A DNA stretch of 8,417 bases from Gammaproteobacteria bacterium (lineage in GTDB: Bacteria; Pseudomonadota; Gammaproteobacteria; Chromatiales; Chromatiaceae), in contig VMDJ01000045.1 in NCBI GenBank assembly GCA_008080925.1, positions 1 to 8,417 on the forward strand. The letters are read 5' to 3'. This document shows positions 1 to 5,795 of this stretch, piece by piece. Numbering within the stretch: position 1 is the stretch's first letter; each line of letters begins with the position of its first letter. The notes below the pieces were generated by a model. The model was not told the DNA's origin. It made no database searches and was given only the letters and a program-made list of their open reading frames with translations. Both the position numbers and the translations under genes were made by a program.

Positions 1-1055
1 CCGAACAGCTAATACCGATACCGAAAAAGATTGGATCAATTGATATTCCGCTCGGCGAGATCCCAGACACAGCACCAGGCCACCCGAATCCTTTTGTTTT
101 ACGTGAGGTGACGGGCACTCGCCAAGGAGCTGAACAAGCGTTAGCCCGTTTTCTCCAAGAGCAAAGTACTTACTATCCTGCTCGCATAGGCCAACCCGCT
201 GCACGCTTTGCAAGCTCCCGTCTAAGTGCGCATCTTGCTTGGGGCACTTTGTCTATTCGTGAAGTGGTGCATGCGATAACCCAAGCTATTACAAACGGTC
301 GCACCGAGGAACGACAACAGTTTGGCTTACAGCAATTCAAAAGCCGTTTGTATTGGCATTGTCACTTCATACAAAAACTCGAGTCTGAGCCCAGTATCGA
401 GAATGAAGAACTAAACCCTGCGTTCACCGGTTTACGCGGCAGCAAAGATGATCAGCATCGCTTTAAAGCATGGCAACTGGGTAAAACAGGTTGGCCATTA
501 GTCGATGCGTGTATGCGATCGCTTATTGCGACAGGCTGGCTTAACTTCCGCATGCGGGCATTGTTGGTTTCGGTAGCCAGTAATCAACTATGGTTGCCTT
601 GGCAGCTCACAGCACCCTATCTAGCAAAACTCTTTGTGGATTACGAACCCGGCATTCACTACCCACAGATACAAATGCAATCAGGTACAACCGGCATCAA
701 TCAGCTGCGGATGTATAACCCCATCAAACAATCGCAGGACAACGATCCTAAAGGCGAGTTCATTAAGCGTTACATCCCTGAGTTACGCTTTGTGCCAGCG
801 CAATGGATTCATACCCCATGGTTATTACCCTTAAATCTGCAACGCGAATATGGCGTGATATTGGATCGCGATTACCCACGCCCTGTTGTGGATCACGAAG
901 CGGCTGCGCAATTTGCCAAAGAGCAGGTCTATCAAACCAAACGCAGCCCTGAAGCAAAACGCTTTAACAAACGGATCATTGAAAAACATGCGAGTCGGCG
1001 ACGCACCACGAGCATGCGCGAGTCCGGCCCGAAACCCCAAATGGAGCTTTTTTAA
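1..1055 (+). CDS. Cryptochrome/photolyase-family FAD-binding protein, 5'-truncated by window edge
   Basis: The frame is open from base 3 to the TAA at 1053-1055 with no stop, so the GTG at 108 is only an internal codon and the true start lies left of the window. What is visible is the helical FAD-binding domain. SRLSAHLAWGTLSIRE (about 210-260) matches the flavin-binding SRLSPxLAxGxLSxR block. WQLGKTGWPLVDACMRSL followed by TGWLNFRMRA (about 472-560) matches the photolyase signature. YNPIKQSQDNDPKGEFIKRYIPEL (714-788) matches the RIFNPxxQ...DPxGxYIRxWxPEL block. The N-terminal alpha/beta antenna domain is almost entirely missing from view. Expected role: blue-light-dependent DNA repair or photoreception with FAD. 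Oddity: the stretch equivalent to E. coli PhrB D372-W384 reads DYEPGIHYPQIQM, so the proximal tryptophan and the flavin-facing Asn are not present. It is first in a three-gene overlapping operon. The family call is firm; photolyase versus cryptochrome is not decided. Confidence 0.9.
   Translation, partial: EQLIPIPKKIGSIDIPLGEIPDTAPGHPNPFVLREVTGTRQGAEQALARFLQEQSTYYPARIGQPAARFASSRLSAHLAWGTLSIREVVHAITQAITNGRTEERQQFGLQQFKSRLYWHCHFIQKLESEPSIENEELNPAFTGLRGSKDDQHRFKAWQLGKTGWPLVDACMRSLIATGWLNFRMRALLVSVASNQLWLPWQLTAPYLAKLFVDYEPGIHYPQIQMQSGTTGINQLRMYNPIKQSQDNDPKGEFIKRYIPELRFVPAQWIHTPWLLPLNLQREYGVILDRDYPRPVVDHEAAAQFAKEQVYQTKRSPEAKRFNKRIIEKHASRRRTTSMRESGPKPQMELF
1043..1046 (+). promoter_or_regulatory. 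Ribosome binding site for the DUF2256 gene
   Basis: GGAG lies 8 nt before the ATG at 1055, inside the last codons of the upstream photolyase-family gene. It supports the start of a gene of only 47 codons that would otherwise be easy to overlook. Confidence 0.6.
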
Positions 1056-1198
1056 TGGCACACAAAAAGCTCAATCTACCCACAAAAACCTGCGTTCACT
1101 GCCATCGTCCTTTTGCATGGCGTAAAAAGTGGGAACGTTGCTGGGATGAAGTACGTTTTTGTTCTGACCGTTGTCGACATGAGGCAAAACGACTATGA
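1055..1198 (+). CDS. DUF2256 domain-containing small zinc-ribbon-like protein
   Basis: A 47-aa protein beginning MAHKKLNLPTKTCVHCHRPF and continuing AWRKKWERCWDEVRFCSDRC before a basic tail. This matches the DUF2256 family pattern (NLPxKxCxxCxRPFxWRKKWxxxWdxVxYCSxxCR) across nearly its whole length. Four cysteines, C13-x2-C16 and C36-x3-C40, look like a metal (probably Zn) site; C29 is extra. The ATG overlaps the preceding stop as TAATG (1053-1057), and its own stop overlaps the next start as ATGA (1195-1198). A GGAG Shine-Dalgarno sits 8 nt upstream. The biochemical role is unknown. From memory, DUF2256 genes often neighbour photolyase/cryptochrome genes, as here, so a role in assembly or function of these flavoproteins is an inference only. 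Its basic, Cys-rich make-up would also fit nucleic-acid or protein binding. Confidence 0.88.
   Translation: MAHKKLNLPTKTCVHCHRPFAWRKKWERCWDEVRFCSDRCRHEAKRL
1181..1184 (+). promoter_or_regulatory. Ribosome binding site for the FeS photolyase
   Basis: GAGG lies 10 nt before the ATG at 1195, within the DUF2256 reading frame. Together with the ATGA overlap it points to translation coupled to the upstream gene. Confidence 0.5.
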
Positions 1199-2769
1199 CA
1201 CGTCGCATTGGACTAATACTGGGTGATCAACTCGACCATGGCAGCACCTTATTGAAAGAAATCGATAAGGCATCTGATCGTTTTCTGATGCTTGAGGTAC
1301 GCCAGGAATCAACTCACCCAACTTCGCAAAAAATGCGTACCGCCCTATTTTTATCGGCGATGCGTCACCACGCTCTGTGGTTAATCCAACGTGGCTGGGA
1401 TGTCAGTTATTGCACTTTAGACGAGCCACATGCGGAATCTTTCGAAACAGCCTTATTGCATTACATGGCCGAATTCCCTGATGCCGAACTCTGGGTAACT
1501 GAGCCTGGTGATCACAAAGTTAAGGCTGCGATCGAATCGGTTTGTCAGCAAACGCGCACGCCACTAACGATCGTTGAAGATTCGCATTTCATGTGTTCTG
1601 TTGAAGAATTCAGCCAATGGCGCAGCTCGCGTAAAAGCTTAGTCATGGAAACCTTCTATCGCGAGATGCGTAAACGCCATAACATCCTAATGGAAGGTAA
1701 AAACCCGATCAGTGGACAGTGGAATTTTGATAAAGAGAATCGCGGCAGCTTTGGTAAAGAAGGTCCGGGCTGGATTGATCAGCCCACTCGATTTGATCCA
1801 GATGACATCACCATCAACATGGCGGCTTGGATTGAAGAGACCTTCCCCAACAACCCCGGCACAATAGAACAAGGCCTGTGGCCGGTTACGCGCGAGCAAG
1901 CATTGCAACGACTCGATGAGTTTGTGAATCATCACTTAGTCAGTTTCGGCCAATACCAAGATGCCATGTGGACTGATGAGCCATTTCTTTATCACAGCCT
2001 GATCGCATCAAGTCTCAATCTAAAATTACTTAATCCCCGCGAAGTGATTAAAGCTGCTGTTGCCGCTTACGAGAAAGGTCATGCACCACTCGCGGCTGTT
2101 GAAGGCTTTGTCCGCCAAATTATTGGATGGCGAGAGTATGTACGCGGCATCTATATGACCGAAGGTCCTGACTATATTCATCAAAACGCCTTAGCGGCTG
2201 AGCAGCCTCTGCCAGAGTTTTATTGGACCGCTGACACCGATATGAACTGCTTACATCATGCGATTAAGCAAACCTTGGATACCGGTTATGCACACCACAT
2301 TCAACGGCTGATGGTCACTGGCTTATTCGGGTTGTTATATGGCGTTAAGCCCCAAGCACTGCATGAATGGTACTTAGGCATCTATGTCGATGCGGTTGAA
2401 TGGGTGGAATCACCCAACACCATAGGTATGTCGCAATATGCTGACGGTGGTCTTTTAGCCTCTAAGCCGTATGCTGCATCTGGTCGTTACATCGATAAGA
2501 TGAGTAACTACTGCAAATCCTGTTGTTACAAACCCGGTGAGGCCGTCGGCGAAAAAGCCTGCCCTTTCACAACGTTGTATTGGGACTTCCTCGATCGACA
2601 CGAAGAGCGCTTCTCACAACATCCTCGCGCAGGCATGCAATGGCGCATGTTAGGTAAGCTAGATGATGAAAAACGTGCCGCGATTAAAGTTGCCGCAGAG
2701 GCTTTGCGCCAACGGTTTAATGCGGCTCAGCCGGCGGATCAACCAAAGAAAGCTGCAGAGGTAAGCTGA
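1195..2769 (+). CDS. FeS-BCP / PhrB-like (6-4) photolyase (cryptochrome/photolyase family)
   Basis: 524 aa, near the 507 aa of Agrobacterium PhrB. The N-terminal part (RRIGLILGDQLDHGSTLL..., about residues 3-220) is the DPRP-type antenna domain typical of bacterial iron-sulfur cryptochromes/photolyases. The C-terminal helical domain binds FAD. Cysteines at 352, 440, 443 and 456 (NCLHH, YCKSC, ACPFTT) correspond to the PhrB [4Fe-4S] ligands C350, C438, C441 and C454 with a constant +2 offset. H367-H368 (GYAHHIQRL) fall at the PhrB H365-H366 positions required for (6-4) repair. An extra cysteine, C444, directly follows ligand C443. Expected role: light-driven repair of (6-4) photoproducts in the cytoplasm with FAD, a lumazine-type antenna and an FeS cluster. 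It is last in the operon after DUF2256. The 3' end overlaps the convergent ChaN/PDZ gene by 53 bp. The family is very secure; substrate specificity is inferred from the conserved residues. Confidence 0.93.
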   Translation: MTRRIGLILGDQLDHGSTLLKEIDKASDRFLMLEVRQESTHPTSQKMRTALFLSAMRHHALWLIQRGWDVSYCTLDEPHAESFETALLHYMAEFPDAELWVTEPGDHKVKAAIESVCQQTRTPLTIVEDSHFMCSVEEFSQWRSSRKSLVMETFYREMRKRHNILMEGKNPISGQWNFDKENRGSFGKEGPGWIDQPTRFDPDDITINMAAWIEETFPNNPGTIEQGLWPVTREQALQRLDEFVNHHLVSFGQYQDAMWTDEPFLYHSLIASSLNLKLLNPREVIKAAVAAYEKGHAPLAAVEGFVRQIIGWREYVRGIYMTEGPDYIHQNALAAEQPLPEFYWTADTDMNCLHHAIKQTLDTGYAHHIQRLMVTGLFGLLYGVKPQALHEWYLGIYVDAVEWVESPNTIGMSQYADGGLLASKPYAASGRYIDKMSNYCKSCCYKPGEAVGEKACPFTTLYWDFLDRHEERFSQHPRAGMQWRMLGKLDDEKRAAIKVAAEALRQRFNAAQPADQPKKAAEVS

Positions 2770-3877
2770 CTTCTTGAGCGCCATCTTTGCGAAGCACCAA
2801 TGTCCGCACCTGATCGCCAGGTGCGGCATCCATCAACGCCATCTTTACATCGATAAAGTCATTGATGGTTTTGTCGCCTAAAGCAACGATACGATCACCC
2901 AACTTCATCCCTGCATCACCCGCTTTGGAATAAGGTGCGATTGAGGTCACCTCAACACCATGCTGTGCATCGGTAAGACCGACTGCCATCAAACCTTTTG
3001 GGGGTAACTTGATGTCTTCTTGCAACACCCAATAGTCAGCTTCGTTAAAAGGCGAATCCGCTTGGTAGCTGTTGATGATGAGTGAACGACCACCCACGCG
3101 ACGTGTAACACGCGATGGAATACCGGCTTTATGCACATGCCCGCGGCCGGCGAGCACAACGACATGCGAGCTTGGGTTTTGTTGCATGTAGCGAGCGACT
3201 GACTCAGCCATGGTTTCATCCCACGTCAATTGCACCTGCATGAAACGATCAACGCCATCATCATCTGATTTCTCAGCATGATCATGTTGGCCAAAAATCT
3301 TTTCCAACGCCTTACGGTAATCACCAATATCAAAGTCATATGACAGTGGCAGCTGAGCTTTAATCCCTGCAGACACGTTATCTAGCCCCTGCATCATGAC
3401 CGCATCGGTGACTTCTTTCGCGGCATTCATCGCGATCACAGGGATTTTATGCTCACGGGCATAACGCATCAGCGCGCGATAGTGACGGTAATCAAAACCC
3501 CAACGCTTAAAGTATTCAGTGCCTCTGAGCAGCTCTGCCTCTGAGATCTCGCCTGCGATATAACGATTAACGACTGATTGGAAAGGTCGTTGGAACCACT
3601 CCACACCTAACGCGACAGGCTTGCCTTGGTCAACAAAGCTTGCCAGTACGGCACCCTGCAACAGATGATCAGCGTATCGATTGTGGGTTTCACCCACATA
3701 CACCACCTGCCCCGGTGTCGACTGCTGCAAAATCGTGCTTAACTGCTGTTGTTGCTGAGTTTGAAAAACCGGCCATTCAGGAAGAGATGATTGAGCAATG
3801 CTAAGACTGCTAAACAACCCCATGAGTCCCACCAATGCGTGGCGCAAAATTCGATATGGTGTGTTGTGGTGTCTCAT
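2717..3877 (-). CDS. Exported ChaN-family (haem-binding-like) protein with C-terminal PDZ domain
   Basis: 386 aa from the ATG at 3877 (an ATG at 3880 is directly adjacent). GAGGG at 3885-3889 lies 7 nt before this start. An upstream extension to 4078 is open but lacks these signals and would bury the signal peptide. Residues 1-28 form a Sec signal peptide (basic HH..R..R start, hydrophobic ALVGLMGLF, cleavage after SIA-28). No lipobox cysteine is present, so the product is probably soluble periplasmic rather than a lipoprotein like many ChaN proteins. The ChaN domain (about 45-280) shows VVYVGETHNRYADH (G62-E63-T64-H65), VEWFQRP and LAGRGHVHKAGIPSRV (H247, H249). The family includes the haem-binding Cj0177 and PhuW-type proteins. 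A PDZ domain (about 296-380: GVEVTSIAPYSKAGDAGMKLGDRI) closes the protein. The 5' end overlaps the divergent peptidase gene and the 3' end overlaps the photolyase. Haem or iron handling is a family-level guess; the PDZ could dock a protein partner. Confidence 0.87.
   Translation of the reverse strand: MRHHNTPYRILRHALVGLMGLFSSLSIAQSSLPEWPVFQTQQQQQLSTILQQSTPGQVVYVGETHNRYADHLLQGAVLASFVDQGKPVALGVEWFQRPFQSVVNRYIAGEISEAELLRGTEYFKRWGFDYRHYRALMRYAREHKIPVIAMNAAKEVTDAVMMQGLDNVSAGIKAQLPLSYDFDIGDYRKALEKIFGQHDHAEKSDDDGVDRFMQVQLTWDETMAESVARYMQQNPSSHVVVLAGRGHVHKAGIPSRVTRRVGGRSLIINSYQADSPFNEADYWVLQEDIKLPPKGLMAVGLTDAQHGVEVTSIAPYSKAGDAGMKLGDRIVALGDKTINDFIDVKMALMDAAPGDQVRTLVLRKDGAQEVSLPLQLSLVDPPAEPH
2804..2826. 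repeat. Perfect 9-bp inverted repeat (hairpin) just past the photolyase stop
   Basis: CCGCACCTG (2804-2812), a 5-nt loop, then CAGGTGCGG (2818-2826). It starts 35 nt after the photolyase stop codon and lies inside the PDZ-coding end of the opposite gene. There is no T-run on either side, so it is not a classical intrinsic terminator. It could still form a stable 3' structure on the photolyase operon transcript. The coding constraint of the - strand gene may be the only reason for it. Confidence 0.55.
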
Positions 3878-5795
3878 CATTTTTCCCTCGTGGGCTCTAG
3901 CCCAGAGTGTGCAGCATGACATGCAGGTGATTCTCACCCCAGCTTCAGGGGAAATCCATGTCAAAGACAGTCTACGTTTCGAATCTCCCATCACCGATTG
4001 GACCTTCAACCTTAATAAAGGCCTGCAACATAACCTTGATGCCAAGATAGTCGATGATTCACACCCTTGGATAACCATTTATCGCTTGAACACTGATGAA
4101 CCTGTCGAATCGCTCGAGATGGAATACCGAGGCAAGCTGACCTTATTCAAGAGCAAGCCCAGCGATATGCCGTTAGGCTTTTTAGATGATTCGGGCGCTT
4201 ATCTTGACGGCAGTGTGGCTTGGTATCCGGCAAGTGATCTGCCGATCAGCCGCTTCAACATTCGCACCCAACGCCATGTCAACTGGGAAGTCATCAGTGC
4301 CGGCGCGCGCCAAACAGATGAGCATTCGATCACTTGGTCATCTCAAGTACCGCACGATGATCTGTATCTGCTGGCTGGCGATTACACCCTATACCAAAGA
4401 CAACATAAGACGCTGTCTCTTCAAGTGTGGCTATTAGCGCCTGACCCTGAACTTGCTGAGATTTACCTCTCGCAGAGTGCTGAATCGATTGATGAATACA
4501 GTGAACTGATTGGACCTTATCCGTTTGCTAAGTTCGCGGTGATTGAGAACCGTTGGCAAACCGGCTTTGGTATGCCCTCTTTCACTTTATTGGGTAGTCG
4601 CGTGATGCGCTTACCCTTCATTCCGAAAAGTTCATTACCGCATGAGATTGCACACAACTGGCTTGGCAATGGTATTTGGGTTGATCATGCTTTAGGCAAT
4701 TGGAGCGAGGGACTTACTGCTTACCTTGCTGATCATCGGATGAAAGCCAAGACAGGTAGTGACCTTGGGCATCGACTTAAATCACTACAGCGTTACACCA
4801 ACTTTGCTGCCGAACAAAATGACCAGCCACTGACCTCTTTTAAAAGTCGACATGATGATCGATCGCAAGCCTTAGGCTACGACAAATCATTGATGCTGTT
4901 TCATATGTTGCACACCGCAATGGGCGAAGATGCTTTTAATGCCGGGCTGAAACGCCTTTGGACAACACATCGCTATCAGCGCGTCGGGTTCTCTAGAGTG
5001 TTAAATACCTTGCTATCTGAACATCCTGAGCTGCGACAACATGCTGAGCAATGGATCAATCAAGCGCGTGCCAGCAAGCTCAATGTGGAAAAGATAGACC
5101 ACACCGATTCATCACTCAGCGTGACCTTGAAACAAAGCGGTTCTATTCAACCCTTATACGTGCCTTATGAGTGGATCGATGCTAAAGGCAAACGCCATCG
5201 TGATGCCATCATGATGCAAGACGCTCTGTATACGATCGAGATCAACGATCAGGTGAAGCAACTTCATATTGACCCAGACTACGACGTGCTGCGTTACCTT
5301 GACCCGCGTGAACAACCACCGGCATTCAATCAACTGTTCAGTCAAGCGACTACGTTGGTAATCCCAACGGCTGCCAGCGCTGATGAACAAAAAGCGTGGG
5401 TTGGGTTTGCGCAAACACTGAAGCAACGCTACCCGCTGCTGCAAGCCCAGATCGATATCGAACCGTTAGATCCTCATCTACCTGCGATCTTGCTTGGTTG
5501 GAATAATCAATACCTTGAAAATCGACTCAATGATTTTCAACGTTCCGATCAACAGCTAAGCCAGACAGCATTACGCATTGATCAGCAAACCTATCCTGAG
5601 CGAAACACCCTCGCATTGATGGGACAAGGCATTGGGTTTATTGCCGCCAGCTCAGCTGAGGCTATAGAAGGTTTGGGCTATAAATTGCCGCATTACGGTA
5701 GCTTTGGGCGTGTAGTGTTTGATGAGTCGTTAAACAGTCTACGAAGAGATCATCTGCAAGCCGAGCGCTCGCCACTCAAACTTCAGTTCGATTGA
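3798..5795 (+). CDS. Exported M1-like zinc metallopeptidase (gluzincin)
   Basis: 665 aa. Residues 1-35 look like a signal peptide (WRKIRYG, then VLWCLIIF, cleavage after ALA-35), suggesting a periplasmic protein. The zinc site is H282-E-I-A-H286 followed by N-W-L-G-N and GNWSEGLTAYLADH with E304 as third ligand. This is HExxH-x17-E, one residue shorter than the x18 of classical M1 aminopeptidases. The exopeptidase motif GxMEN is absent: the matching place reads GFGMPS (256-261), so standard aminopeptidase activity is doubtful. The N-terminal about 220 residues look like the beta-rich M1 domain. The last about 150 residues (ending LPHYGSFGRVVFDE...) match no domain I can name. The start at 3798 has a weak AGGAAGAGA signal (GAGA 10 nt upstream); ATG 3822 is an alternative. 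Either choice overlaps the divergent ChaN/PDZ gene. The 3' end overlaps pgi by 13 bp. Substrate unknown. Confidence 0.85.
   Translation: MLRLLNNPMSPTNAWRKIRYGVLWCLIIFPSWALAQSVQHDMQVILTPASGEIHVKDSLRFESPITDWTFNLNKGLQHNLDAKIVDDSHPWITIYRLNTDEPVESLEMEYRGKLTLFKSKPSDMPLGFLDDSGAYLDGSVAWYPASDLPISRFNIRTQRHVNWEVISAGARQTDEHSITWSSQVPHDDLYLLAGDYTLYQRQHKTLSLQVWLLAPDPELAEIYLSQSAESIDEYSELIGPYPFAKFAVIENRWQTGFGMPSFTLLGSRVMRLPFIPKSSLPHEIAHNWLGNGIWVDHALGNWSEGLTAYLADHRMKAKTGSDLGHRLKSLQRYTNFAAEQNDQPLTSFKSRHDDRSQALGYDKSLMLFHMLHTAMGEDAFNAGLKRLWTTHRYQRVGFSRVLNTLLSEHPELRQHAEQWINQARASKLNVEKIDHTDSSLSVTLKQSGSIQPLYVPYEWIDAKGKRHRDAIMMQDALYTIEINDQVKQLHIDPDYDVLRYLDPREQPPAFNQLFSQATTLVIPTAASADEQKAWVGFAQTLKQRYPLLQAQIDIEPLDPHLPAILLGWNNQYLENRLNDFQRSDQQLSQTALRIDQQTYPERNTLALMGQGIGFIAASSAEAIEGLGYKLPHYGSFGRVVFDESLNSLRRDHLQAERSPLKLQFD
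3885..3889 (-). promoter_or_regulatory. Ribosome binding site that sets the ChaN/PDZ start
   Basis: On the - strand GAGGG precedes two tandem ATGs, 4 nt from the one at 3880 and 7 nt from the one at 3877. The spacing favours 3877. The site lies antisense within the signal-peptide codons of the + strand metallopeptidase. Confidence 0.65.

Noticed and set aside
108..110. GTG at 108 as the start of the first gene
   Set aside because: The same frame is open to base 3 with photolyase-like sequence continuing upstream and there is no convincing Shine-Dalgarno, so the gene is truncated by the window edge.
831..1061. Minus-strand open frame opposite the first photolyase gene
   Set aside because: Antisense to a conserved domain, no family resemblance, no ribosome binding site seen.
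886..1125. Plus-strand frame spanning the end of the photolyase-family gene and DUF2256
   Set aside because: Out of frame with two conserved proteins; its sequence resembles no family, whereas the 1055-1198 frame matches DUF2256.
1687..1935. Minus-strand open frame inside the FeS photolyase gene
   Set aside because: Shadow of a strongly conserved gene, with no supporting signals.
3760..3790. TTGAAA as a -35 box for the metallopeptidase gene
   Set aside because: The only -10-like hexamer (GATGAT) is 19 bp away and would put the start of transcription at or after the ATG at 3798.
3914..3924. GCATG-A-CATGC palindrome in the peptidase N-terminal codons
   Set aside because: Only 5-bp arms, with no promoter element around it; likely chance within codons for QHDMQ.
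3878..4078. Longer N-terminus for the ChaN/PDZ protein, starting at 4078
   Set aside because: It would add 67 residues of unfamilied sequence before a clear signal peptide, and the good GAGGG site sits at the 3877/3880 starts.
5154..5444. Minus-strand open frame inside the metallopeptidase gene
   Set aside because: No recognisable domain or start signal; explained as a shadow frame.
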